This document shows positions 7,898-16,818 of a stretch of 64,000 nucleotides of DNA, one piece after another. The position numbers and the translations under genes are program-made. The notes under the pieces are model-generated. The model was not told the DNA's origin. It saw only the letters and a list, made by a program, of their open reading frames with translations, and did no database searches. Within the stretch, counting starts at the first letter, position 1; each line of letters starts with the position of its first letter. Source of the stretch: Cupriavidus phytohabitans (GTDB lineage: Bacteria; Pseudomonadota; Gammaproteobacteria; Burkholderiales; Burkholderiaceae); the NCBI RefSeq assembly GCF_000426345.1, contig NZ_AUFE01000007.1, forward strand, positions 124,001-188,000, in the 5' to 3' direction.

Positions 7898-9195
7898 AAT
7901 TCCGAGCCTTGCCGTGGCCCCGCACGCTGGGCTCGCGCCTGTTCCTGATCCTGCTGGCCGGGCTCGTGGTGGCCCATGGCTTGTCTTTCGGCGTGCTGTT
8001 TGCGGAGCGCTACATCAGCGCGCGTCAGGTGATGCTCGGCACGCTGGAAACCGACGTGTCGACGTCGATCGCCATCCTCGACCGTTTACCCGCAGCGGAG
8101 CGGCCGCAGTGGCTACGGTACGTGAATCGCGGCAATTACCAGTATGTGTTGGGGCCGGGTCTGCCGGGCATGCCGGAGATGAGCGAGCAGGCCCAGGAGA
8201 TCGCGGACCGCATTACCGAGGCGAGCGGCGGCCGTTTCCCCGTCAGGGTCGAATCGATCCCGGGGCAAGGCAAACGCCTGCAGGCGCACCTGACCCTCAG
8301 CGATGGCAGCCCGCTGACCATCGATGTGCATCCGAAGCCGCCCCAGATCGCGCAATGGCTGCCCTATGTGCTGGTGCTGCAGCTGCTGCTGCTGGTGCTG
8401 TGCTGCTGGCTGGCCGTACGGCTGTCGCTGCGCCCGGTGGTGGCGCTGGCCAATGCCGCCGACGCGCTCGACCCGAACGCCGCGAGCGAGCCGCTGGCCG
8501 AGTCCGGTCCGACGGAGCTGGTGCGTGCCGCGCGCGCGTTCAACGCCATGCGGGAGCGCATCGCCCGCTTTGTCGAGGAACGCGTGCAGATCCTGGCGGC
8601 GATCTCGCACGACCTGCAGACGCCGATCACGCGCATGAAGCTGCGCGCCGAGATGGCGGAGGACTCGGAAGACAAGCGCAAGCTGGTGCACGACCTCACC
8701 GAGATCGAGACGCTGGTCAAGGAGGGACTGGCCTATGCGCGCGCCATGCATGACGATGGCGAGAAGGCATCGCGGATCGACGTCGGGTCTTTCATCGAGA
8801 GCCTGGTCTACGATTACCAGGACACCGGCAAGGCCGTCACGATCCTGCAGAACATCGGCGGCGCCATCATGACGCGCCCGCATGCCCTGCGCCGTATCCT
8901 GACCAACCTGACCGACAACGCCATCAAGTTCGGCGGGGCGGCGGAGCTGAGCGTGCGGCGCGACGGGGGCGCGGTGGTGATCGGCGTGCTCGATCGCGGC
9001 CCCGGCATCCCGGCGGAGAAGCTCGAATCCGTGATGCAGCCGTTTGTCCGGCTGGAGGCGTCGCGCAACCGCGAAACCGGCGGCACCGGCCTGGGCCTGG
9101 CCATCGCGCAGCAGCTGGCGCTGGCGATCGGGGGTTCGCTGACGCTGCGCAACCGGGAAGGGGGTGGGCTGGAGGCGCAGCTCAGGCTTGGCTGA
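7894..9195 (+). CDS. EnvZ-type sensor histidine kinase
   Basis: Product of 433 residues, starting with GTG inside the stop codon of the response regulator gene. A first membrane helix (about residues 12-35) and a second (about 155-178) flank a periplasmic sensor region of about 115 residues with no recognised domain. A HAMP linker follows, then the dimerisation and phosphotransfer helix with His239 in AAISHDLQTPITRMK. The ATPase domain has the N box NLTDNAIKFG, the G1 box VLDRGPGIP and the G2 region GGTGLGLAIAQQL. It surely phosphorylates the regulator at 7154. Its domain order matches EnvZ/RstB-like kinases; the ligand is unknown. Confidence 0.93.
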   Translation: MKFRALPWPRTLGSRLFLILLAGLVVAHGLSFGVLFAERYISARQVMLGTLETDVSTSIAILDRLPAAERPQWLRYVNRGNYQYVLGPGLPGMPEMSEQAQEIADRITEASGGRFPVRVESIPGQGKRLQAHLTLSDGSPLTIDVHPKPPQIAQWLPYVLVLQLLLLVLCCWLAVRLSLRPVVALANAADALDPNAASEPLAESGPTELVRAARAFNAMRERIARFVEERVQILAAISHDLQTPITRMKLRAEMAEDSEDKRKLVHDLTEIETLVKEGLAYARAMHDDGEKASRIDVGSFIESLVYDYQDTGKAVTILQNIGGAIMTRPHALRRILTNLTDNAIKFGGAAELSVRRDGGAVVIGVLDRGPGIPAEKLESVMQPFVRLEASRNRETGGTGLGLAIAQQLALAIGGSLTLRNREGGGLEAQLRLG

Positions 9196-9326
9196 GGGAA
9201 CTAGCCTCGCTCGGGCCGCGCGGATTGTCCCGCGAAGCGCCGAGGTCGCTGCCAGCCGCCGCCCGGCGCGCACGCCGCACGCGCTGGTCATCGGGACCGC
9301 GCCACAACCATCTGGAGAAGCAAACC

Positions 9327-9791
9327 ATGAACGTCCAATACATCGAGGATCTCGCCGCGGGCCAGAAATACGGTTCAGGGCGGCTGACCGTCGAGCCAGA
9401 GCGGATCAAGTCCTTTGCTGCCGAGTTCGACCCGCAGCCTTTCCATCTCGATGAAGCCGCTGCCGGCGACACGCTGTTCCGTGGCCTGGCCGCCAGCGGC
9501 TGGCACACGGCGGCGCTGACCATGCGCCTGCTGGTCGACGGCGAGTTCCGGCCGGCGGGCGGCATCATCGGCGCCGGCTTCGAGGAGCTGCGCTGGCCAA
9601 GGCCGGTACGGCCCGGCGATACGTTGCACATCGCGAGCGAAATACTGGAGGTGCGGATCTCGAAGTCGCGCCCCGACCAGGGCATCGTGAAAGTGCGCAC
9701 CACCACCTTCAACCAGGATGAGGAGCCAGTGCAGATCCTCACCGGCAACCTGATCGTGCAACGGCGCCCTGCAACAGATGTGCAGGCGTAG
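9327..9791 (+). CDS. MaoC-like (R)-hydratase/dehydratase family protein
   Basis: Product of 154 residues forming one hot-dog fold. The hydratase motif is seen in FAAEFDPQPFHLDEAAA, where Asp and His are the usual catalytic pair of MaoC/PhaJ enzymes; GIIGAGFEELRWPRPVRPGDTL matches the conserved second half. Such enzymes hydrate enoyl-CoA or related thioesters. The gene begins 131 nt after the kinase gene, with GGAG upstream of the start, and may be transcribed with it. No partner of fatty-acid or PHA metabolism is adjacent, so the substrate is open. Confidence 0.85.
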   Translation: MNVQYIEDLAAGQKYGSGRLTVEPERIKSFAAEFDPQPFHLDEAAAGDTLFRGLAASGWHTAALTMRLLVDGEFRPAGGIIGAGFEELRWPRPVRPGDTLHIASEILEVRISKSRPDQGIVKVRTTTFNQDEEPVQILTGNLIVQRRPATDVQA

Positions 9792-9884
9792 GCGTCTGAA
9801 GACCCTCGGCTTCGGGGGAATGAATTAACGACGTAATGAAAAAGCCCCCGGCATCAGCGTCGTGACGGACCGTCGTTACGGCCG

Positions 9885-10208
9885 CTAGTGAGAAGCCGAA
9901 CTCGCTCCGCCGCCAGCGGCCTCATTCTCCCGCAGCCTTTGCAGGGATTTGGTCAACCTGGCGCCATGTCCGCTGTCGGCGGCCAGCAGCAGTGCTTCGA
10001 TGCAGGATTCGAGACCAGCAAGCCCGGCATCTCCCGGCCTTCCAGCTTTCATCTCCTGAAACTCCTTGCTGATGCGCTTGGCCAGCTTGCGGACAAACTC
10101 GGGGTCAAGATCGCCTTGCACTGCAGCATGCCGGATGTGCTCGATCAATCTCGCCAGGCCCTCGGACGTGGTTTCGCTGGCATATGGCATTTCCTGTGTC
10201 ATTGTCAT
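9885..10208 (-). CDS. Small acidic protein of unknown function
   Basis: Product of 107 residues. The start at 10208 is chosen because GGAG lies seven to ten bases upstream; an in-frame ATG at 10220 is less well placed. The protein is charged and helical (LARLIEHIRHAAVQG, FVRKLAKRISKEFQEM), with no Cys and no membrane segment. It is divergent from the polyphosphate kinase gene and separated from it by about 145 bases, so the two may share a promoter region. No family recognised. Confidence 0.55.
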   Translation of the reverse strand: MTMTQEMPYASETTSEGLARLIEHIRHAAVQGDLDPEFVRKLAKRISKEFQEMKAGRPGDAGLAGLESCIEALLLAADSGHGARLTKSLQRLRENEAAGGGASSASH

Positions 10209-10354
10209 TGGCGACTCCATGGGGCAAGTCGGATCATTCTAGGTCGCCGATGTTCGGGGGGAGTGCGTCTTTCGCGAATACCGGAGCCAGAATCGCGTCG
10301 CTATGCGCAATACGCCAGCTAGAATCTGGAAAGGTTTCCCCTTGGCACGGAATC

Positions 10355-12490
10355 ATGAAACGCGAATCCAGCTCCATGCAGAACGGGTTGCCGGGTGCTC
10401 GGGGGGCGGGGCGCCCGGGCGACCTGGCGGATGAGGCGAGCTTGTCCAATGGCAATGAGTTCTACATCAACCGCGAGCTCAGCCAGCTGGAGTTCTTCGG
10501 CCGCGTCCTGCAGCAGGCAGCCGATCCCGCCATTCCGCTGCTCGAGCGGCTGCGTGCCCTGTGCACCTTCAGCAGCAACCTGGATGAGTTCTATGAAATT
10601 CGCGTAGCGGGCCTGAGGGAGCAGTGCGCGCTTCAGTCGCCGGTTGGCGGCCCGGACGGGCTTACGCCGCAGGTCGTCTATGCCACGGTCAACCAGCGGG
10701 TGCGCGAACTGATAGATCAGCAGTATCGCCTGTTCAATGAGGTGTTGATTCCGGCCATGGCGGAGCAGCAGATTTGCTTCCTGCGGCGGCCATCGTGGAA
10801 TGCCGAGCAGAAGGCATGGATTCGCGAATTCTTCTTCGCCGAGCTGATGCCGGTCCTGACACCCATCGCGCTCGATCCCGCGCATCCGTTCCCACGCGTG
10901 CTCAACAAGAGCCTGAACTTTGCGGTTGAGCTCGAGGGCAAGGATGCGTTCGGCCGCAACTCCGGCAATGCAATCGTGCAGGCGCCACGAGCGCTGCCAC
11001 GTGTCATCGCTCTGCCCGCTGACATTTCGGGGTGCGAGCATGGCTTTGTCTTTCTCTCGTCTATCCTGCATGCCCATGTCGGCGAACTGTTCAGTGGCAT
11101 GTCGGTACGGGGCTGCTATCAGTTCCGTGTGACCCGGAACAGTGAATTGTTCGTGGACGAGGAGGAGATCAAGAACCTGCGCGAGGCGCTGCAAGGCGAA
11201 CTGCCGCACCGCCATCTTGGCGACGCGGTCCGGCTGGAAGTCGCGGACAACTGCACGCCGGCAATGACGACCTTCCTGCAGGAACAGTTCGGGCTGGCAC
11301 CAGGTGAAGTGTTTTCGGTAAACGGGCCGGTCAACCTGGTTCGCCTGATGCAGGTGCCGGATCAGGTCGACAGGCCGGAACTGAAGTACATGCCTTTCCG
11401 GCCAGGCTTGCCAAAGATCCTGCTGGAACATTCCGATGTCTTTCGCGCCATGCGCGATGGCGACATCCTGCTGCACCATCCATTCCAGTCATTTGCACCG
11501 GTCGTCGATTTCGTCAGGCAGGCGGCACGGGATCCCGATGTCGTGGCAATCAGTCAGACCGTGTATCGAGCCGGACACGACTCGGTCCTGTTGTCGGCAC
11601 TCATCGAGGCTGCGCGCAACGGCAAGGAGGTCACCGCCGTGGTGGAGTTGCTGGCCCGCTTCGATGAAGAGGCGAACATCGGCTGGGCGGCGCAACTGGA
11701 GGCAGTTGGCGCGCATGTCATCTATGGAGTCGTCGGTTTCAAGGCCCATGCAAAGATGGTCATGGTGCTGCGGCGGGAGGGTGGAAAGCTCAGGCGCTAT
11801 GTCCACCTCGGCACGGGGAACTATCACCACGAGACATCGCGCACGTATACGGATTTTGGGTTGCTGACATGCGATGAATCGTTGACGCAGGACGTGGCAC
11901 AAGTCTTCAGCCAGCTGACCGGCCGCGGGCAGACGCAGAGCATGACCCATATCTGGCAATCGCCGTTTACGTTGAAGAAGCAGTTGCTGGCGGCGATCCG
12001 AGGCGAAGCCGAGCACGCCAGGGCCGGGCGCAAGGGACGGATTATCGCCAAGATGAATGCGCTGCTGGAGCCGGAGTTGATCCAGGCGCTATACGATGCC
12101 TCGCGTGAAGGCGTGCGTATCGACCTGATCGTCAGGGGCGCCTGTGCGCTGCGGCCAGGCGTGGCTGGCCTGTCGGAACACATCGCAGTGAAATCGGTCA
12201 TGGGCCGATTTCTTGAGCACTCGCGCATCTTCTATTTTCACAACGGCGGGGCAGAGAAGGTCATGCTGTCCAGCGGGGAATGGATGGAACGAAGCCTGTC
12301 CCGGCGGATCGAGATCTGTTTTCCCATCCTGGATCCCCGGCTGAAGGAACGTGTCATTTCTGAAGGCCTGAAGGCGTACCTTTCCGACCGGCGCGACACA
12401 TGGGTGATGACGCCTGGCGGTACCTATCAGCGCCAGCTTGCGCGTGACGGCGAGGCAGCGCAGAACATATTGCTGTCCGCACTGACGTGA
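10355..12490 (+). CDS. ppk1: Polyphosphate kinase 1
   Basis: Product of 711 residues, the expected size. It polymerises the terminal phosphate of ATP into polyphosphate and can run in reverse. The N-terminal domain carries YINRELSQLEFFGRVL and FSSNLDEFYEIRVAGL, the ATP-adenine end of the family. The C-terminal catalytic domains contain the autophosphorylated His465 in GFKAHAKMVMV, HLGTGNYHHET and SRRIEICFPI. The start at 10355 (MKRESSS) gives a slightly longer N terminus than usual; ATG 10376 is an alternative. Cupriavidus genomes usually have more than one ppk, so this may be a paralogue. No ppx or pho gene is adjacent and no Pho box was seen. Confidence 0.93.
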   Translation: MKRESSSMQNGLPGARGAGRPGDLADEASLSNGNEFYINRELSQLEFFGRVLQQAADPAIPLLERLRALCTFSSNLDEFYEIRVAGLREQCALQSPVGGPDGLTPQVVYATVNQRVRELIDQQYRLFNEVLIPAMAEQQICFLRRPSWNAEQKAWIREFFFAELMPVLTPIALDPAHPFPRVLNKSLNFAVELEGKDAFGRNSGNAIVQAPRALPRVIALPADISGCEHGFVFLSSILHAHVGELFSGMSVRGCYQFRVTRNSELFVDEEEIKNLREALQGELPHRHLGDAVRLEVADNCTPAMTTFLQEQFGLAPGEVFSVNGPVNLVRLMQVPDQVDRPELKYMPFRPGLPKILLEHSDVFRAMRDGDILLHHPFQSFAPVVDFVRQAARDPDVVAISQTVYRAGHDSVLLSALIEAARNGKEVTAVVELLARFDEEANIGWAAQLEAVGAHVIYGVVGFKAHAKMVMVLRREGGKLRRYVHLGTGNYHHETSRTYTDFGLLTCDESLTQDVAQVFSQLTGRGQTQSMTHIWQSPFTLKKQLLAAIRGEAEHARAGRKGRIIAKMNALLEPELIQALYDASREGVRIDLIVRGACALRPGVAGLSEHIAVKSVMGRFLEHSRIFYFHNGGAEKVMLSSGEWMERSLSRRIEICFPILDPRLKERVISEGLKAYLSDRRDTWVMTPGGTYQRQLARDGEAAQNILLSALT

Positions 12491-12745
12491 GTGCATCGGC
12501 AATGGGATCTAACGCCCTGATGTCAGAAACATGACAGTCCTGGCGGGAGGGCCTCGCAATGAAGCGTAGCGCAGCCGCTTCGGCGGTACGGCGGATGGGA
12601 TCTCGCATCTGTGACATCGCCAAATTCCAGGCGGTTGCCTATGCTTGGGCATGAGCCAGCCACGATTGCTGCCCGATCCTCAGCGCGGATGCCCCGCTGC
12701 GCATGGTGAGTGCGGCGGGCGCGGCACAAGGCAAGGAGGAGCGTG

Positions 12746-14116
12746 ATGGCCCAGGGATTCGACGCGATCATCATCGGCACCGGACAAGCCGGCCCCGCGC
12801 TTGCCGCGCGGCTGTCCGGCGCGGGCATGAAAGTGGCAGTCATCGAGCGCGCGCATTTTGGCGGCACCTGCGTGAACACCGGCTGCATTCCTACCAAGAC
12901 CCTGATCGCAAGCGCGTATGCGGCTCACCTTGCGCGGCGGGCGAGCGACTATGGCGTGACGATTGGCGGGCCGGTCGCTGTCGACATGAGGCAGGTGAAG
13001 GCGCGCAAGGATGAAATCCGCGGACGTTCCGCCAGTGGCGTGGAACAGTGGATGCGCGGCCTGGCCAACGGCGTGGTCTACCAGGGGCACGCCCGCTTTG
13101 AAAGCGCGCACGGCGTGCGCGTCAATGGCGAATTGCTGCAAGCCGATCGCATCTTTATCAACGTCGGCGGCCGGGCCCTCGTTCCGCCGATGCCCGGGCT
13201 CGACACGGTGGCATACCTGACCAATTCGGGCATGATGGACGTGGACTACCTGCCGGAGCATCTGGTCGTCATTGGCGGCAGCTACATCGGCCTGGAGTTT
13301 GCGCAGATGTACCGGCGCTTTGGCGCCAGGGTGACCGTGGTCGAAAAAGGCCAGCGCCTGATCCAGCGCGAAGACGAAGACGTGTCGGAGGCGGTACGGG
13401 AGATCCTGGAGCGCGAGGGGGTGGAAATCCGCCTCGATGCCAACTGCCTGACCGCTCGCCGGGCGGCAGAGGGCGTCTCCGTCGGGCTCGATTGCGCGAC
13501 TGGTTCGCGCGATGTGCACGGCTCGCATCTGCTGTTGGCGGTGGGGAGGGTGCCCAACACGGAAGACCTGGGACTGGACAAGGCAGGCGTCGAAACCGAC
13601 GAGCGCGGCTATATCAAGGTGGATGAGCAGTTGCGCACCAGCGTCCCGGGCATCTGGGCGCTGGGTGACTGCAACGGCCGCGGGGCGTTCACGCATACGT
13701 CGTATCACGACCACGAGATCGTCGCCGCCAACCTGCTCGACAATGATCCCCGCACGGTTGCGGACCGCATCACGGCCTATGCCTTGTTTACCGATCCCCC
13801 GCTCGGGCGCGCCGGCATGACGGAAACGCAGGCCCGCCAGACCGGACGCAAGGTGCTGGTCGGCAGGCGCCCCATGAGCCGCGTCGGGCGCGCCGTGGAA
13901 AAGGGCGAAAGCCAGGGCTTCATGAAGGTGGTGGTCGACGCCGAGACCCGCTTGATCCTGGGTGCGGCAATCCTGGGCCTGAACGGCGACGAGGTGATTC
14001 ACTCGCTGCTCGACGTGATGTATGCCGGGGCGCCCTATACCACCATCAGCCGCGCCATGCACATCCATCCGACCGTGTCCGAGCTGGTGCCGACGATGCT
14101 GCAGGAGCTGGCATAA
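12746..14116 (+). CDS. Class I pyridine nucleotide-disulfide oxidoreductase (FAD)
   Basis: Product of 456 residues; ATG follows AAGGAGGA. The FAD-binding [13 protein letters not shown] begins near residue 11, the redox-active disulfide is C42-x4-C47 in [13 protein letters not shown], the NAD(P)-binding GGSYIGLEF is in the middle, and the C-terminal interface has the His-Glu pair in [11 protein letters not shown]. This matches lipoamide dehydrogenase/mercuric reductase-like enzymes. It is not MerA, because it lacks the C-terminal Cys pair and the N-terminal metal-binding domain. It is not beside a 2-oxoacid dehydrogenase, so it is unlikely to be the housekeeping E3. It is convergent with dipZ, which suggests, without proof, a role in thiol redox chemistry. 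Confidence 0.85.
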   Translation: MAQGFDAIIIGTGQAGPALAARLSGAGMKVAVIERAHFGGTCVNTGCIPTKTLIASAYAAHLARRASDYGVTIGGPVAVDMRQVKARKDEIRGRSASGVEQWMRGLANGVVYQGHARFESAHGVRVNGELLQADRIFINVGGRALVPPMPGLDTVAYLTNSGMMDVDYLPEHLVVIGGSYIGLEFAQMYRRFGARVTVVEKGQRLIQREDEDVSEAVREILEREGVEIRLDANCLTARRAAEGVSVGLDCATGSRDVHGSHLLLAVGRVPNTEDLGLDKAGVETDERGYIKVDEQLRTSVPGIWALGDCNGRGAFTHTSYHDHEIVAANLLDNDPRTVADRITAYALFTDPPLGRAGMTETQARQTGRKVLVGRRPMSRVGRAVEKGESQGFMKVVVDAETRLILGAAILGLNGDEVIHSLLDVMYAGAPYTTISRAMHIHPTVSELVPTMLQELA

Positions 14117-14142
14117 GAGGAATGCGTGGATGGAAGCCGGCG

Positions 14143-15936
14143 TCAGCCGAAAGTGAAGGCATAGGCCTGCGCACCGGGATCCAGGAAGCGGATTTCGAAG
14201 GTGTGCTCGCCCACCTTGCCGGCCTGGCGCACCAGCTGATATAGCCGCGTCTGCGTGACCGCGCCGTTGCCGGCGGCATCGATGTCGGCGCCGTGGCTGT
14301 CGCCAGGCGGCTTGCCGTCGATCGTCACCAGGAAACGCACCGCCCGGCCGTCGGGCGCCGGACCCAGCACCAGGTGAAGGTCGCGTGCATGGAAGCGATA
14401 GGCGACGCTGCCATCGGCCTTGTCGAGGGTAGCCCGCTCGGCGCCTACGGTCCATTGACCGGCCAGGCCCCACTGGTTGAGCCGGAGCTTGCCGACGCTG
14501 TACCGCTGCGGAGCATCCTGCCGCATGCCACCCGGTGAGGCGAAGTTGGCGGCTTGCAGATAGCCCAGGTAGGTTTCGCCGGAGCGGAGGTTGGACAGGT
14601 CTGGTGCGGCCTGGGCGCCCTCGGCTAGCGGGGCGACGACATCGCGCGCCGTGGACGGCCGGCCGGCTTCTGCCAGCAGCGCCTGGATCACGCGCTCCGA
14701 GTTGGCGTAGTCACCCTCGCCGAACTGGTGGTGGCGGATATTGCCGTGGGCATCGACAAAATACGCGGCGGGCCAGTAGCTGTTCTGGAAGGCGCGCCAG
14801 ATGCGGTAGTCGCTGTCGACGGCGACAGGGAAGCCGATGCGAAAGTTCCTGACCGCGCGCTGCACGTTGTCCGTTGACTTCTCGAAAGCGAACTCGGGCG
14901 TGTGCACGCCGATCACCGTCAGGCCCTGGTCCTTGTACTTGTCCGCCCACGCGCGCAAATAGGGCAGGGTGCGGATGCAGTTGATGCAGGAGTATGTCCA
15001 GAAGTAGACCAGCGTGACGTTGCCCCGCAAGTGATCGCGCGCGAGCGGTGCCGAGTTGATCCATTGCACGGCGCCGTCGAGTGCCGGCATGCGGCCCTCC
15101 ACCGGCAGGCGGCTCGGCATGGCCACCGGCGTGTCATTGGCGGCCAGCAGCATGCCGGTGCCGGGCTGCGCCGCCGCATGCGCGGCCTGCGGCGCAGGGC
15201 GCGCCTTGTGCAGCACGTCGACCAGCGCCTGTTCGATCCGCACCGGTCCGCTCGCGGACAGGGGGGCCAGCAGGCCGGTTTCGGCGCCCAGCCCGATGGC
15301 AAGCACGCCGCCAAGCACGCCGGCGCCCAGCCCTCGGCGCACCCATTCGCTGGCACCCATCGACCGCTTCATGGCAGCAAACACGTGTGCGCCGATGCCG
15401 AGCGCGGCCGCCAGCGAGGTGGCCGCGCCCGCGGCATAGGCGGCGAGCGCCAGGGAGGTCGAGACGCTCGCACCCTGTAGCGCCGCACCGGTCAGCACAA
15501 TGCCGAGGATTGGCCCCGCGCAGGGTACCCATAGCATCCCGGTGGCGATGCCGAGCAGCAGCGATCCCCATGGCGAAGGTGGCCCCGCCAGGGCCGAGGC
15601 AGCCGCGCCGTTGCCGGCCAGGCGGTTGCCAAGCGCCACCAGGGGCCGGGCCAGCCTATCCGCCACTCCTGGCAGGAGCAGGGAGAGCCCGAACAGCGCC
15701 AGCAGCGACAGGGCGGCCACGCGCCCATAGGCGTTGGCTTGCACAGCCCAGGTGCCGCCGGCCGACGCCAGCGTGGCGACGGCGGCAAAAGTCAGCGCCA
15801 TGCCGGCCAGCATCGGCAGCTTGCCGCGCAGGAACGGCTGGCCGGTGCGGCTTAGCACGAACGGCAGGACCGGCAGTATGCAGGGGCTCAGGATGGTCAG
15901 TACACCCCCGAGGTAGGCGAGTATCAGCAGGCTCAT
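14143..15936 (-). CDS. dipZ: DipZ-type fusion: CcdA-like electron transporter plus thioredoxin domain
   Basis: Product of 597 residues in three parts. Residues 1-250 are CcdA-like membrane helices with the paired Cys of the family (Cys19 in LSPCILPVLP and the Cys in WVPCAGPILG). A periplasmic thioredoxin/AhpC-TSA domain has its CxxC at C317 and C320 (YSCINC). A C-terminal beta-rich module of about 150 residues follows, as in mycobacterial DipZ. The family moves reducing power from the cytoplasm to periplasmic disulfides. Upstream lie a 10-bp-period TGTATC repeat and an ACAATCCGGTAC block identical in spacing to those before the SDR gene. A separate gene at 16819 encodes a close paralogue of the thioredoxin domain. 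Confidence 0.9.
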   Translation of the reverse strand: MSLLILAYLGGVLTILSPCILPVLPFVLSRTGQPFLRGKLPMLAGMALTFAAVATLASAGGTWAVQANAYGRVAALSLLALFGLSLLLPGVADRLARPLVALGNRLAGNGAAASALAGPPSPWGSLLLGIATGMLWVPCAGPILGIVLTGAALQGASVSTSLALAAYAAGAATSLAAALGIGAHVFAAMKRSMGASEWVRRGLGAGVLGGVLAIGLGAETGLLAPLSASGPVRIEQALVDVLHKARPAPQAAHAAAQPGTGMLLAANDTPVAMPSRLPVEGRMPALDGAVQWINSAPLARDHLRGNVTLVYFWTYSCINCIRTLPYLRAWADKYKDQGLTVIGVHTPEFAFEKSTDNVQRAVRNFRIGFPVAVDSDYRIWRAFQNSYWPAAYFVDAHGNIRHHQFGEGDYANSERVIQALLAEAGRPSTARDVVAPLAEGAQAAPDLSNLRSGETYLGYLQAANFASPGGMRQDAPQRYSVGKLRLNQWGLAGQWTVGAERATLDKADGSVAYRFHARDLHLVLGPAPDGRAVRFLVTIDGKPPGDSHGADIDAAGNGAVTQTRLYQLVRQAGKVGEHTFEIRFLDPGAQAYAFTFG

Positions 15937-16019
15937 GATCAGTGTGCTCTCACAGGGCTTGGCTTCCCCGTATCAGACACCGTCTGCGTAGCCGGATTGT
16001 GTCGTGGATCGGCGCTTGT

Positions 16020-16063
16020 GTACCGGATTGTCGAGCCTGTGCCGCCAGATACATTGCCATACA
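16020..16063 (-). promoter_or_regulatory. Repeated TGTATC box and ACAATCCGGTAC element upstream of dipZ
   Basis: On the minus strand: TGTATG-N4-TGTATC with 10-bp period (16063 back to 16048), then 16 bases later ACAATCCGGTAC (16031-16020). The second block is identical over 12 bases to the one before the SDR gene, and the distance to the box is the same. It lies about 110 bases before the dipZ start, a plausible promoter position. Confidence 0.5.
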
Positions 16064-16183
16064 AAAGCCCGCCGCGGCCCGCACCGGGCGGGGCGAAAGC
16101 GGCCCGCCCGGTCTGCGCTGAGCGTCGAGAGTGCCGTACTGGCCCGCTCTGGCTGTCAGGGACGGGTCGGGCGACGTACCGAC

Positions 16184-16201
16184 TTTGTACGCCTTTGTAT
16201 C
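16184..16201 (+). promoter_or_regulatory. TTTGTA-N4-TTTGTATC box upstream of the repeat-protein gene
   Basis: TTTGTA at 16184-16189 and TTTGTATC at 16194-16201 form a direct repeat with 10-bp period, oriented toward the gene at 16362. It is nearly the same as the Ohr-facing box at 27744-27729. Inferred binding site for the OmpR-type regulator. Confidence 0.5.
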
Positions 16202-16361
16202 AAGACGACGTCCCGACACGTCCGGCGACAAAAGTTCCGTCCACCCGTTAAGGGCCAGATACATCGGTCGCCTTCAATGCAATCCGTGGCACGGCGGTGA
16301 ACTGCAACGCAAGCAATCCCGGTGAGCCGCAACCCCGATGACCATTTCCTGGGAGCTGATC

Positions 16362-16688
16362 ATGACCGCCAATACTGTCAATATTGCCAAGCGTCTTGTC
16401 TTCGCCGTCGCCCTGCTGGCCGCTGCCGCTGGCGCACAGGCCGCGTCGTCAGGCATCGGTGCGCGCGACCCGTACACCGACGGCGCCCGTGCCGTGCATG
16501 ATGCGCGCGATCCGTTCAACGAGGGCGCACGCTCGGTACAGTCGCCGCGCAGCCCATACAGCGACGGCGCTCGCTATGTCGATCCGTTCGCGGACGGCGC
16601 ACGTTCGCTGGCCGGCATGGATCGCACCGGCGTATCGGCGGAGCCGTCGCGCAGCGCCGACCCGTATCTGGACGGTGCCTACGCCTGA
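16362..16688 (+). CDS. Small exported protein with DPY/F-x-DGAR repeats
   Basis: Product of 108 residues. The start at 16362 is chosen over 16338 because GGGAG precedes it. Residues 1 to about 27 are a signal peptide ending AGAQA. The mature part is almost entirely short repeats of the form (D/S)P(Y/F)x(D/E)GAR: RDPYTDGAR, RDPFNEGAR, RSPYSDGAR, VDPFADGAR and a final ADPYLDGAY, separated by 5-25 residues. There is no Cys. The repeats are likely surface-exposed and may bind a ligand or metal, but nothing in the sequence shows this. A thioredoxin-like gene follows after 130 bases and may be cotranscribed. I know of no defined function for this repeat. Confidence 0.75.
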   Translation: MTANTVNIAKRLVFAVALLAAAAGAQAASSGIGARDPYTDGARAVHDARDPFNEGARSVQSPRSPYSDGARYVDPFADGARSLAGMDRTGVSAEPSRSADPYLDGAYA

Positions 16689-16818
16689 CGCCATGCAACC
16701 TGAGTGGCCGGGGCCGCATACGGCGCTTACCGAGCCGATCCGCCGCGCGCCGGCGGAGGCCGGAGCGGACGGGCCCCAGGTGCACCCGCTTCCATCACAA
16801 TCCTGCAGGGCCAGCATC

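Larger units (their letters stand above)
15937..16361. other. Divergent regulatory region between dipZ and the repeat-protein gene
   Basis: About 425 bases with no convincing gene. It holds two divergently oriented 10-bp-period TGTATC repeats (listed separately), a second CCGGATTGTG block near 15993-16002, a GTATC at 15970-15974 and a single GATACA at 16258-16263. A GGGAG ribosome-binding site for the gene at 16362 lies at about 16351-16355. Confidence 0.5.

Noticed and set aside
9838..9856. Terminator (AAAAAGCCCCCGG) after the MaoC gene
   Set aside because: No matching arm lies close enough to form a stable stem; the GGGGG candidate is too far away.
12746..14116. Mercuric reductase (MerA)
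   Set aside because: The CxxxxC active site fits, but the C-terminal Cys pair and the N-terminal metal-binding domain of MerA are absent and there are no mer genes nearby.
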